From positions 90,325,943 through 90,389,942 of the forward strand of contig CM071936.1 in assembly GCA_016081115.2 (NCBI GenBank): a stretch of DNA of 64,000 bases, given 5' to 3'. Shown here in pieces: positions 33,780 to 44,605 of the stretch (position 1 is the first letter of the stretch; every line of letters begins with the position of its first letter). Under the pieces are notes generated by a model that worked only from the letters and a program-made list of their open reading frames with translations, searched no databases and had not been told where the DNA came from. The stretch comes from Rehmannia glutinosa (taxonomy: Eukaryota; Streptophyta; Magnoliopsida; Lamiales; Orobanchaceae). The position numbers were made by a program, and so were the translations under genes.

Positions 33780-35056
33780 TAATATGTTAGTTTCATAAAG
33801 ATGGATTCACATGTAACCAATCGGGAGGGGAGGGTCAAGCAATCTAACTAATCCAAGTTTCAAAGATCTTATTACCGGGATATATTTGTCATTTTGATTG
33901 TCTTGACTTCTGAGTATTTCTCCTGTATTCACAAGGGTGTCGCAATAGTAGTAATACTAGTCCTTTAGCTTTTGAAGTTGCATTTTTAGTCTTGTGACAT
34001 TTTTGCCCCTCATAAAATATAACGATTTTAATTATATATTTTTTAGGATTTGACAATTTTAGCATTATACTTTTTAGTTGTGGTAATTCCAGTCCTATTA
34101 GTCAAAATAACTACTTTTTCCAATTTGTACGTGTTTTTGTATTTCCATAATTAGGAAATAATACATGTAGAACTCGTATCTCGGAATTTGATCCGTATTC
34201 GTAATTCTAAAATTCTTGTATCATTAGACAATTTACAATATAAATAATAAATAAATACAACTCATAATTAAATAGAACATAGGATCTGATATTATTTTCT
34301 TCTTGATCTTATTTATTTGAAATAGACTGGACTAAATTTGCACCAAATTAAATCTTATAGGATAATAATTGCACAAATCAAAATTTAAGGCATCCAAATT
34401 GGAAAAAAACAAAAAGCAAAATACTTACAGGACAAAAATTACAATTCAAAAATTACAGGATTTATATTGCAATACTCTATAGATGCAGGGCTAATTTTGC
34501 ATTTCCCCCTATCTTTATTATTATTGTGTTTTGTTTTTTCAGAGAAAAAAACTCCTATTCGGCTCTGACTCCCAATTTTGCAGATGAAGCACAAGCCTCG
34601 ACTCTGTCTCTGTTTCTTTGTCTCTTCCTCTTCTATATTTATCAACATAATAAAATTTTATTGTATTGAGTTAATTTATATATCTTATAATAAATTGTAT
34701 ATGTTGTGAACGATTAATGCAATACAATGAAACTGCAAATTGATTTTCCATCGAAATTCTTGTTTCTATATTCATATGAGTAATTGAGCTGAAATGAGAA
34801 TCCAAACGAGGGTGGAATATTTTTTTAAAGCTATTCAAGTTGTTGATGAGAATTAATAGTGTTATATTAATTGTTCTGAGCGGATTTTATTTTTAGAAAA
34901 TGTTATGTTTTTAAAAATATTGTTGTTTCCAACGTCCCCCCAAATAAATAAACAAATAAATAAATAGAGAGAACAATAAATTTGTGATGAACGGACTATT
35001 AGTTGTGTTTTTAGAGAAAAGTACAAGATTTTGTTAAGTGGAACCAGGGACGGATC
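33780..35056. other. AT-rich intergenic DNA without recognised gene
   Basis: No ORF with motifs. A phrase (ttgattgtcttgacttctga, 33895-33914) resembles one near 16118-16142, suggesting a shared old repeat. Nothing else is supported. Confidence 0.4.
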
Positions 35057-35059
35057 CAT

Positions 35060-35381
35060 CACTATAAGAAAACAAGGGAATTCCAACGAAAAAAATTTGT
35101 TGGTATTTGACCAATTTCCATTGGAATTATCGATTACAACAGAAATTCCAATGGAAAAGCATCATTGGTATAATGGCCGTTGGAATGACAAAATTCCAAT
35201 GAAAATTCCAATGGAAAAATATTCCAACCGTACCAAATGGTTTTGGTTATTGTTGACTTTTCGATGGAATTTTCCAATGGTATGTTGTAGCATTGGAATT
35301 TCCATTGGAATTTTGAAAATTCCAACAGTTTTTTATTCCATTAGAATTATTTCGTTGGAATTTTATTGTTTTCTTGTAGTG
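35060..35381. mobile_element. CACTA-type MITE, 322 bp, TSD cat
   Basis: The ends are cactataagaaaacaa and the inverse cactacaagaaaacaa. The 3-bp duplication cat is at 35057-35059 and 35382-35384. Subterminal aattccaatggaa words recur about ten times in both orientations. No coding capacity. Confidence 0.9.
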
Positions 35382-35384
35382 CAT

Positions 35385-35923
35385 AATTTTTTTATTAGGG
35401 GGTATAAAATAAGGCAAAAACTTGTGTAAGATGGTCACACCGTGGGAGAGAAAAAAATAATGCGTTTATGTGTAAAAAATAATAATTTTTGGGTAAAAAA
35501 TAATATTTTTAGGTAAAAAAATTACTTTTGAGTGAACATATTTTTTTAGTTGTTGGACAATGTATTAGTTTTTACGCTAAAAATATTTTTTTTAAATCGA
35601 AAAATATTATTTTTTATTTCCGTAGTACGGGGTGACCAGACCTACTTACAAAACGAATATAATTATAAACAATACATATCAAATAAAAATAAAATAGGTA
35701 TAATTATAAACTACATAAAAACATTAGTACACACATACTTTTATTTTATTAACCTAATTATTAGATTTTAAAAATAATCAATAAAAAATAAAAATAAAAT
35801 TGTTGACGGGGCACGTGCCCCCGCAATGGGGGCACGTGCCTCCGTCTACGAGTGGAACTTGAGTTTAACCTTCACAATTAGTGATTTGAACTTAAGAGAT
35901 TTAGGTGAGATGATATTCTTAAG
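35385..35923. other. Intergenic DNA with a strong ggcacgtgccc palindrome
   Basis: Around 35808-35842 a perfect inverted pair ggcacgtgcccccgc / gggggcacgtgcc occurs, followed by tccgtctac. The left counterpart may be agggacggatcca near 35047, so the CACTA MITE could sit inside a small older hAT-like element. No gene. Confidence 0.4.
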
Positions 35924-36672
35924 AATAAAAAAGAGGAAATTACACAAAATACCCTGATTTTTGAAAAAAAGACAAAAATATCCACCCATCACAAATATAC
36001 CCCATCCGCTCCATCCCATGACAAAAATACCATACCTTTGGTTTTATTTTCACTGTTCTATGTCTGAACCTCTCTTCTCTATCTCTCTGTTCTCCATCCC
36101 ATGACAAGAAACGCACCGATGGACTCACCGTTCTTTGTATGGCCGACGACACCGCCGAAAGTACGCTCACTTCTCTATCTCTCTTTCTCTCTGTTTTTTG
36201 TGTTTTTCTTCGAATGCAGAATCTGTTTTTCACTTTTCTTTTGGTAAAAGATTGTTGTATTTTTTCTCCTTCTGTTGGTGGTTGAATGCTATGATGAACG
36301 TATTTTGCTGGAATTTAGATGAATTGCGATGTGTAGGTTTCGTAATTCTGATTTTTGATTTGCAATGAGTTTGGTTATGATGTTTTCTCTCTCTTTTTGT
36401 TTTGAAATTGGAGGAACGTAGACTTTAAAATGTAATTCGTAGTTCAGCCTTTTGAATTTGCACTTTGTGTGGGTGAATCAAGATTATACCGTGGTATATG
36501 TTATTTTCTGATTTTTTCCTTTATATCTTTTATGGATCTGAGAAGGGTGCTTCTTTCTGGGGGATTGTAGTTCATGTTTAATTTAATGCAAATTGTTTTC
36601 TTTCTGTTTGTGGTTGGTTTTGATTGATGCAATGCTCTTCTGTTATTGTAAAACTATTTGTGAAAGCATCAG

Positions 36673-36756
36673 GAGGAGGAGTCACCGCCAATTTATCTCG
36701 GAAGAAGGCCACGCCTCCGAATCCTACGAAAAAGCTTGTAATTAAGCTTGTTAAAG
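36673..36756 (+). pseudogene. Captured CULLIN4 N-terminal exon fragment in the Pack-MULE
   Basis: Between a cag acceptor and a gtt donor the frame reads GGGVTANLSRKKATPPNPTK and then KLVIKLVK. Plant CUL4 proteins have nearly the same stretch just before their cullin repeats (ANLSRKKATPP then PTKK-VIKL). CUL4 is the scaffold of DDB1-based E3 ubiquitin ligases. Only about 27 codons are present, with intron-like DNA on both sides, so it was captured from genomic DNA and not from a processed mRNA. Confidence 0.7.
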
Positions 36757-36959
36757 GTTCGAATTTTTCTTTTTCCTTTGATTGGACACTTTTTTAATGG
36801 ATTAAGTGATTTCGAGTTCCAGGTGAAGATTTGGGATTTTCTTGGTGTTTGTGTTGGTCGAATTGAGGTGAAAATGTGAGATTGGGTAGCTTGAGATTCA
36901 TATTTAACAACTACATTAAGCGAACTTTGATGTGTTTCTTTTTGGGTTTTAATTAGGGT

Positions 36960-37093
36960 CGTAATATTGGCGTTTATCGAGCACGGATTGGGAATCACGG
37001 CCGTGTCGAAGAAGATGATGAATGTTTCGAACGGGGCAACGAGGATTGGGGTCAAGATTTTGTGGTTGATTTCGAGTTTTCATCCGTCTGGGT
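36960..37093 (+). pseudogene. Captured fragment, probably U-box (PUB) ARM-repeat region
   Basis: After a ttttaattag acceptor-like site the frame reads FIEHGLGITAVSKKMMNVS and then GVKILWLISSFHPS. The pattern (G-x-AVVSKK-ILRVS, then V-x-ILW-IS-F) is typical of the C-terminal ARM part of plant U-box E3 ligases of the PUB20-24 type. The identification is from memory of the family pattern and is moderate. A PPR-like piece follows directly. Confidence 0.45.
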
Positions 37094-37132
37094 GAGGCTC
37101 TGCAACTGTTTGATGAAATGTCGAGTGAAGGT
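37094..37132 (+). pseudogene. Captured PPR-like motif
   Basis: GEALQLFDEMSSEG in a frame different from the upstream fragment. This is a canonical C-half of a pentatricopeptide repeat. Thirteen residues are few, but the match to the consensus is close. Confidence 0.4.
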
Positions 37133-37369
37133 TAAACCAATTTTCTGTGTTCTTTTATTATTTTGTGATTTGAAGTTTCTCATTTGTTTCGATGTTGTTT
37201 CGTAGTTGTTTCTTTTATGTTTCTGTATTTTCCATTTATTTGTTCTTTTTTATTGTTTTTGATTTGTTGTGTTATCTATCTGACTGTGTATCTTTTTTTT
37301 ATTTCTTTCGTAGTGAATATGGGATTTTTTTGTTGCTTGTTATTCCGAGCACTTTATTGGTGGGAAGAC

Positions 37370-37539
37370 TATGTACGTCGAAGCGTTTGAGATAGAGAAT
37401 GAACAAGCAAGACTCAGTCATCTACTTCACAATCATGCTAAGTTGAAGCTGCAAAATGGTGATGACGATGACAACGACATTGAGTTTCGACCTCCACTTC
37501 CTAATGATTTTAGAGAATTGTTGTTATGCAAAACTTAAT
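37370..37539 (+). other. Unidentified exon-like ORF end in the Pack-MULE
   Basis: A frame from 37371 reads MYVEAFEIENEQARLSH, an Asp-rich run (GDDDDND), FRPPLPNDFRELLL and a TAA at 37537. I do not recognise it; composition and the neat stop suggest a captured last exon. Confidence 0.35.
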
Positions 37540-37849
37540 GATGGTGTAATCAATTGAAACATGTAAGAAACATAAATGAAACATGTAAGAAACAATTGTG
37601 AAACATGGGATCATGTGATAAAAGTTTGTAGTAAATTGTTTTTAAATTTAGAGAAATAGTGTAGTTTTTCCTCATATACTCTTCATCTTTTTTTTTTTTT
37701 TGTCATCCTTGTAAATATTGATCTTGCTTCATTTCGATGTCTGCATGCCTAATCTTGAACTAAAGATCTCACGTACTCTAGCAAAGTTGTTACTAGTAGG
37801 TCTTTCCCCGCTACAGTTGATGCATTCAATAATTCTACGATGTTGGAAG

Positions 37850-38095
37850 TTAAAACAAAGTATTTTTTGGTCTGACAGTGGAGTCGTGTCCATTTCTCGT
37901 AGCCGATGATGGGCAAGTAAGCTCAAATTTTCTGAATTGAATTTGTTGTTCCAAGATTTCGTTTAGGGTGCTGAATGTGCAGTCCATTGGAATCAGTATT
38001 CTTGTTATTTCAAAGTTAGTATACTCTCTATTTTCTTCCCATTGTCCATTGTGGCATACCACAACTGAGATTTTCTCGATCTATGCAACTGTGGA
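37850..38095 (-). pseudogene. MULE transposase N-terminal fragment at the right end of the Pack-MULE
   Basis: Minus-strand HNGQWEENREYTNFEITRIL and LNEILEQQIQFRK are closely related to the plus-strand frame at 39785 onward in the next MULE (HNGQWGENREYSNFEI). It is only the N-terminal edge. It lies inside the right terminus, so the Pack-MULE arose from this MULE family by replacement of its interior. Confidence 0.75.
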
Positions 38096-38360
38096 ATTCA
38101 ATGAAAAGTTGGCTAAGTGAAACATATAAGAAACATAAATGAAACAACAAAGAAACAACAAACATGTTTGAAACAACAAAGAAACCAACGCAAAAAATCA
38201 GCGGAAAATGGGTATTTTTGTCAAAAAACAACAGAAAATGGGTATTTTTGTCAAAATTCAGCGGAAAATGGTATTTTTGTCCAAAATCAGTGGAAAATGG
38301 GCATTGTGCAGCGATTGGGTATATAAAATGAGGTGTTCATGTCCTTTTCCCAATAAAAAA

Positions 38361-38954
38361 TATGTATATTAGGATATGAAATCTTATTATGGAATGTTTA
38401 AAAATTGAAAATAATAGTAAGAAATTTATGATAGAGAAGATAATACATAATATTTGTTGAACTATTTTTTTTTTAAGAATATTTCTAGTATCAGAAAAAA
38501 AATTCTTTTATCAAAAGAAACTTACAACTGATTACAACATCGAGTAAGAAAAAAGAAAAAAATACAGGACTTACGAATCATAAATCCTATATAGATCGAA
38601 AATAAAATTTTATATTCAGACATATCTAACAGAAAAAATTACAGGACTTACGAATCATAAATCCTATACAGATCGAGAATAAAATTTTAAATTTAGACAT
38701 ATCTAACTTAGAGGTGTTGGCCCACCCCAGTGCCCACGAGCCCGCTTTCCCGGGAAGGTTGAGCTATCGAGGCCCATCTCCAAGCGGGATGAGCTGGTGA
38801 ATAGTGTTTAAATATTAGGCCCAACTCAGCCCAATAGCCCCCACTCTACATGGATGATGAGCCGGGTCTAACTAGAGAGCCACGGCCCGGGCTTTTTTTT
38901 TTAATTCTATTTTGGATGAGCCTTTATTGGCTGTCTGGTCAGTTAATTATATTT
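38361..38954. other. Spacer with a 77-bp tandem duplication and a GC-rich stretch
   Basis: Two copies of a 77-bp unit starting caggacttacgaatcataa lie at 38565 and 38642, about 90% alike. At 38710-38900 a GC-richer stretch (gcccacgagcccgctttccc) is unlike its neighbours and has no recognised coding content. Confidence 0.6.
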
Positions 38955-38956
38955 GA

Positions 38957-40508
38957 GGGAAATGACATGAATACCCCATTTTCCATACCCAATCCATGCA
39001 CAATGCCCACCCGCCCCTTGCTTCTTTCACAAAATACCCGATCGGCCCAGCTTCTTTTCCCAAATATAGCAGATCCGTAAATTGCGGACAAAAATAGCAC
39101 TCTTCTTGAGCGTCTTCAGACGTATTGCAACATCTCCTCTCCAAAAATCACGGTCTTTGATCAAAACAACATCTCTCGATAAAAATACAATCCTCCCATC
39201 CCAAATATTAACGAAAAACGGAAGAAACGCACGGATATGAGAAAACAAATCAAGGGAAAATACGGGACTCTTCGAGATCACAATTCAAGCACAATATCAA
39301 GAGGAAGAAAGAAGACCAAAATAGGTAAAAACAACGCGATATATTTATCTTGTTCTGAAAATACCTTGTTTAGATATATTTCATGATTTTACAGATAGAA
39401 ATTTAGGATTTAATGTGTATTGACTGAGATTGACATTGAATTGAACCAATAATTTTGCATGCAAATCCAGAAACCTGGCAGTTGTGAGCTTCAAAATGCT
39501 TATTTTGTTCGAATTATGATCCAAATTCTACAAACATTGCTTCTCGTGATTATCTACGAATAAATCGTGTGAATCTGGAAAAAACTGAATGCAGTACATT
39601 ACGTGATTACTTCACATATATTTTTTTCTTGTTTCACATATGTTTTTTTTATGTTTCACAATTGTTTCGTTCGCCTAATACAACACATTGCTTCTTGACG
39701 TACATAAACATTATTTCATACATGTTTTATTTATGTTTCTTGTATGTTTCACTTAGCCAACTTTTCATTGAAATCCACAGTTGGATGGAGCAAATCCCAG
39801 CTGTCGTATACCACAATGGACAATGGGGAGAAAATAGAGAGTATAGTAACTTTGAGATAACAGGAATACTCATTCCAATGGACATCACATTCAACACACT
39901 AAAGGAAATCTTAGAACAACAAATTCAATACAGAAAAGATGTAGAAGCTATGCAGATTAGATACAAATTGATAGAGACTTTGCCACCATTGAAGATTGAA
40001 AGTGATTACAATCTCAAATTCTACCTGGAAGTGAAAAGCAAAGAAACGGACTGGATGAAGTTTCCTTTGTGCATAGACATAGTAAGAAACGAACCGAGCT
40101 TGGAAATAACAACACAACAAAATGTAACGGAAGGAACGAGCAACATGTCTATAGAGAGCTCACTGAAGGAAAACATGGGCCAAAACGCGAATGACTACAT
40201 CGACTATGTAAACTTCATAAGCAGAAATGTGGTCGGAGAAGAAGACACGACGAAAATTCAAGAAAGTACACATGCTGAAGAACAATTCCAAAAGGGAGAT
40301 GTCTACAACACCAAGAGGAATTGATCAAACAACTCAGTTGTTATGCGTTGAAACATCACTTCCAATATAAGGTGAAGAGGTCGTGCAAGCAGAAATACTA
40401 CGTAAAGTGTCTCGATGAAAATTGCAATTGGCATTTGAAAGCCTCATCCACATCAGGGACAACAACATTCATAGTAAGAAAGCACAAAAGAACACGGATC
40501 CATTGTCA
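38957..40508 (+). mobile_element. MULE, 5' part only, truncated by the Sirevirus-like element
   Basis: The left terminus gggaaatgacatgaatac, followed by tacccaatccatgcacaatg, matches the inverse right terminus of the Pack-MULE at 38351. The element has an untranslated leader to about 39784, a transposase frame, and then stops at the join with the minus-strand third ORF near 40496-40508. Confidence 0.7.
39785..40508 (+). pseudogene. MULE transposase, N-terminal and MuDR DNA-binding domain, truncated and frameshifted
   Basis: It starts MEQIPAVVYHNGQWGEN, followed by ITFNTLKEILEQQIQYRK and an acidic linker. A stop at 40322 can be passed by a frame change, after which LIKQLSCYALKHHFQYKVKR, KYYVKCLDENCNWHLKAS and a final H-x-C approach (KRTRIHC) give the MuDR DNA-binding domain with its Cys pair. 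The DDE catalytic region is absent because sequence switches to the opposite-strand retrotransposon. Confidence 0.75.
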
Positions 40509-43500
40509 GGAATAACATCTTGATCCTTCCCTACCGGAATGCCGCCATATTGTTTCAACACTTCTTCGATGTGGGCATCCGTCTTCTTGTCAAACTCTGC
40601 CATCCCTGCTTCAATGATTCGCCTTTTCTCCGACATTGGCACAACATAGTGCTCGATCGACAGAGTCACTGGAAGTTTGCTGATAATTGAAGCCGTAATA
40701 GGACCCTGCTGAGGGGTTTCAACTATCATTAACGTCAAATCCTTCGAACGTTCCCCCTCAGCTGCTTTTCCCTTCTTCTCAGCTGCCATCTTTTCAGCTG
40801 CAGATTCTTTCTTTCAATTTTTCTTCTTTTAAACTCCTTAGGGACTCATCTTCCCCCTTTTTGGCATCATCAAAGGAATGAGGGATCCCAGGGAACATGT
40901 CTACGAGCATAAAGTCGAGTCGCTTTGAGAGCACTTGCACTTTGAGTCTGGCTGCACTGCTCGAAATTCGAGCGAGTAGCCTTGGACTCGGCTACCACCA
41001 ACTTTATTTCAGCCATGAGAAGGCTGAATTTATCATTCATTGAGTTTACTAGACGCATAATTTCTTTTCTCTCGGAATTCTTGCAACAACTCCATTTTGT
41101 TTTTGTGAGATGCATGCAACCTTTCAACATACGCCGCATCCTTTGTTTGATATCAACATTGTCAGCCATCCAGACAAGCATTCTGCCATACAGTGCTTTA
41201 AAATAACGAACTTGTTCGAGTCACATGGCAGATTGCTGTTGAGACCATTCTCGGATCCGCACCACTATCCCTCTCAAGTCCTTTGTGAGGTAGCGGCCCT
41301 CGTTGTCAAGTCTTAAGTCGAGTGAGGACTGATGTCTTTCAATCTTCTCAATCTCTTCAGAGATCTTCTTGAAGGTCTCACGAAACTTAGTTGTCTCATT
41401 TGATTCAACTGCAGGCCACTTTTCAGCAAGGTTGAACTCGGCTGGAACAATGGTGTCAGTAGGGATAATTGGATCTTCTCTCACAAAGAATCTTCGTTGT
41501 TCAGCAGCGGTCTCTTCTTCCAAATCTGGTAGGATCGGCGTGAAAGGAAATACCTTTGGAAAGGCATCATCACTCACATATGGGATGGTTTGTGAGGGTT
41601 GTGCCTGTGATGATTCAGCTCTTCGTGCCTCAGCCGCGATTGCTTCATCGGCAGTGGTCACAACTATGGGAGCATGTGACGGAGCTGGTGTAGTCGTTAC
41701 TGCTGCAGCTGTGGAAGCCTGCGCAGTGGACTATGTCTGAGCTAGGGCAGTTGAGATATTTTGCCCAGCTGACTGAGCCTCAGCTGTTTTAACAGCGTCT
41801 TCGATCTTAGTGGATTTTTCTAAGTGAATAACTGGTTCCTCTGCGGCATCATCAGCATCATCGGATGATGATGAAACCTGGGGGCTTGGCTCATCATCAA
41901 AATTGAATTTTTGACGAGCATCTTTATCACTTAGCTGACTCGTAGTTTTGAGAACATCCTCAGCTGGGTCCTTTGGATCTGCAACAGGAGTGGACTCAGC
42001 TTTATCTTCAGACCCCAAGAATGGTATATCGATGTTCTCCTGGGAGTCATGAAGTGCTTATCTCTTTCTCTTTTTCAGCGCTTTGAACAAGAGAAATGTT
42101 CTGAGTCTCTTGAGCTTTACCCAGGGAAGTCTCAACCTCCCTTGGGCCCTCAATACCTCCAACAGTCTCAACTGCTGCGAGGCCTTCAATGTTCCCTTCG
42201 ACAGTTGCAGCTGTCTTAGGGGCTTCGGCATTGGCATCCATAGGGGTCTCAACCCCTTGGATTGCACTTTCACTGCCCAGAGTGTTAACTCCCGGGGCAT
42301 TTCCAGCCTTGCCTCGATTGTAAGAACAATGTCATTGGCCTTCAGAGCAGCTGACATTTCAGCTGGGATAGACTCAACTGTCCGAGCTTCGTCAATGTCA
42401 CTCTGATATGGTTCTTTTTCAGTTTCCACTTCGCCTCCTTTCTTCAAGTTTGAGTCATCTGCACATCCTCTGACCCTGCTGCAGTGGAGAGAGTTTCCCT
42501 CTCAGCTGGCACACAAGCTGAGTGATTGATGGTGGGGTTACTCTACTCCTGACTCGCGGCTTTTTCTTTTGAATGCTCAGCCGCTGGGGCCGGTGGTAAG
42601 ACACCTTCTTTAGGGGTTGGCTCAACTTGGGTGCCCAAAATCCTAGTTTCATTACCAATTCCCTTGGACCCATCCTCTGATTGTACCGGGGACGTGGTTG
42701 CAGCGATGTCTGTGGCAAGCTGCTGCACCACTCCCAATGGGTCGATTTGCAGGAGAGATTGTGAGGACTCTCCTGGGCCTTCATAAAGTTGCTGCTCATG
42801 CAATTGCATGGATTCTCTCATAGCTTGCTGCATGTCTGACTTCTCTGCTGCAGCAGTGGGATCCTCATCACTCTCTGAGTATATATCTAGATGTGTATGA
42901 GTGTGAGATGGAGAGTTTGTGAATTCACACATCTTCGATTTTTCTAGGACACGAGTTTCCTCTTCAGCTTTGTATTTCTCATCTGCTTTAATGATGCGGA
43001 AGATATCCATACAGTTGTCTTCGTCGAGGGCCTGTCGAATAGTCGAGACCCCAAGAAATCGAAGAAACTCTTCTTCTTCAATGTACTTAGGGTGAGCGAA
43101 CTGCACCCTTGAGTGATCAAGTTTCCCTGCCCTCCACTCTCGTAGACATCTTTAGATATCTGGATACAGTGGAGAATATATGACAACATCATCATCCTCA
43201 TCTTCACCCTCTCCTCCAGTTTCTTGAGTTGGAGGCAGAAGATTCTGCTCCTCCTCACCTTCAGCAGCATCAGTAGTAGGTGGAGAGACAGCCTTTTCAA
43301 CGGGATGTTCACTTGTCTCTGCTGCTTTGCTTCCCTCACTGCCTCGATGCCCAACCGAGTCTTCATCGGGACTCACGATTACCTTCAAAGATTCTTGGCG
43401 ATTCATCAATCACTTCGTGAGATCGCACTTCCTGAGTTTCAGTAGTCTCGGATGCTTTCTCCAACTGAGTGGCAGATTCAGTTGTCTTCTCCAATTCAGA

Positions 43501-44605
43501 GTTTCTTACCAGTATCCTTTTTCTTGGATGAACCAGAGGGACTTCAGGTTCTGATTCAGTGGTTTCATCACTGGTGGGGACTTGGGCATCCTTCTTGGAG
43601 GGAGCTACCTTCCTCGACTTGGCAATCCTCTTCTTTCGTATGGCTGGAGAAGGGATTTGGGGTTCTTTCTTAGCCTCGGCTGCAGGGGCAGGGGACTCGG
43701 CTGCACGGGCAGGTGCATTCTTTTTCTTAGCTGCAGGGGCAACCTTCTTCATCGCAGCTGCAGGGGTAGCTTTCTTCTTTGGAGGAGGGGTAGCAATTGT
43801 GTCCTCGGGGTCAGCTGATTCCCCCTCACTTGTGTTTGCCTTCTTTGCATGGGCTCTCTTTTGGGCTCCAGAGAGGTTAGCCGTGAACATCTTCTTGTTG
43901 ACATGGAAGGGTTTTCCATGTCCAAGGGGAATACCCTTCACTTCCATCAAGTGGCCAATCACGAGGCCATATCCAAGAGATCCTCCAAAGGATCCATCCT
44001 CTTTGAACGTCTTATTCATTACATTCAGGCAGAGTCCGCTGTACACGAACTTAGCCCAGTTTACTTTCTTGTCCTGAATGATCACAACCATGACGATCAG
44101 CTTAGTCTTTGACAATTGGTTGAAGCTGCCAAACTTCATGTCTACACACTCGGAGACGACATCCATCAACTTATGATAGTAGTCCTTCAGCAATTTCTTA
44201 TCAGTTGTGTAGACCACCTTAGCAGACACTCCCGGTTTGGCTACCTCTTTCCACGTAGCAGCCAAATCAACATCAGCTTCATTAATCTCCTTCACGCCTT
44301 TCTATGGAAACAAGCATTGCTCTGCAAGGTCCTTAGCATTTATCATTATGTCCTTACGGTGGACAAAAAGACTTGATTCTTTCGTCCTGCACCTCCCCGT
44401 TTACGTAGAACATCGCTACCTCCTCGAGATAGGTATGCGAGTACTCCATGGTCAGAAAAGCCTTAATACCTGACTTTTCTAGCATCTCAGCTATCTTCTT
44501 AACTCGGGTTTCATCAGAACCCTGCTTCACCATACCTTCAAAATCCACTGATGCTCCTCAGTGGATTTGCTTAGAGAGCTTGACGAAATCGAACTCAGGT
44601 GCCAT
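40496..44605 (-). pseudogene. Third (envelope-position) ORF of the Sirevirus-like element, copy A
   Basis: It starts MAPEFDFVKLSKQIH at 44605. The N-terminal globular domain has YSHTYLEEVAMFYVNGEV, DVDLAATWKEVAKPG, YYHKLMDVVSECVDMKFGSF and LGYGLVIGHLMEVKGIPLG, then FTANLSGAQKRAH. A Lys/Ala/Pro linker (PAAAMKKVAPAAKKK) and a very acidic Ser/Thr/Glu region follow. The C-terminal helical part (DIKQRMRRML, NDKFSLLMAEIKLVV) ends at the MULE join. Stops and frameshifts occur about every 300-900 bp, the first right after codon 15. It is 85-95% like copy B by eye. Function is unknown; the domain resembles the plant putative-transposon-protein family. Confidence 0.75.

Larger units (their letters stand above)
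35933..38351. mobile_element. Pack-MULE, 2.42 kb, with perfect 9-bp TSD, carrying host gene fragments
   Basis: The left end gaggaaattacacaaaatac pairs with the inverse of the right end (gggaaaaggacatgaacacc), and both continue into caaaaatacccattttc-type repeats. The 9-bp duplication aataaaaaa is exact at 35924-35932 and 38352-38360, the MULE length. The right end also matches the terminus of the next MULE at 38957. Inside are captured CUL4, probable U-box and PPR pieces on the plus strand and a transposase piece on the minus strand. Confidence 0.8.

Noticed and set aside
36693..37055. 120-codon minus-strand frame in the Pack-MULE
   Set aside because: Antisense to the CUL4 and U-box fragments, which carry recognisable motifs on the plus strand.
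38710..38900. GC-rich stretch as a possible gene or Helitron end
   Set aside because: No coding frame, no CTRR end with hairpin, and no copy elsewhere in the window.
43559..44077. 172-codon plus-strand open frame (Ala/Phe-rich)
   Set aside because: Antisense shadow of the third ORF's Lys/Ala/Pro linker and N-terminal domain; the minus-strand reading is the conserved one in three copies.
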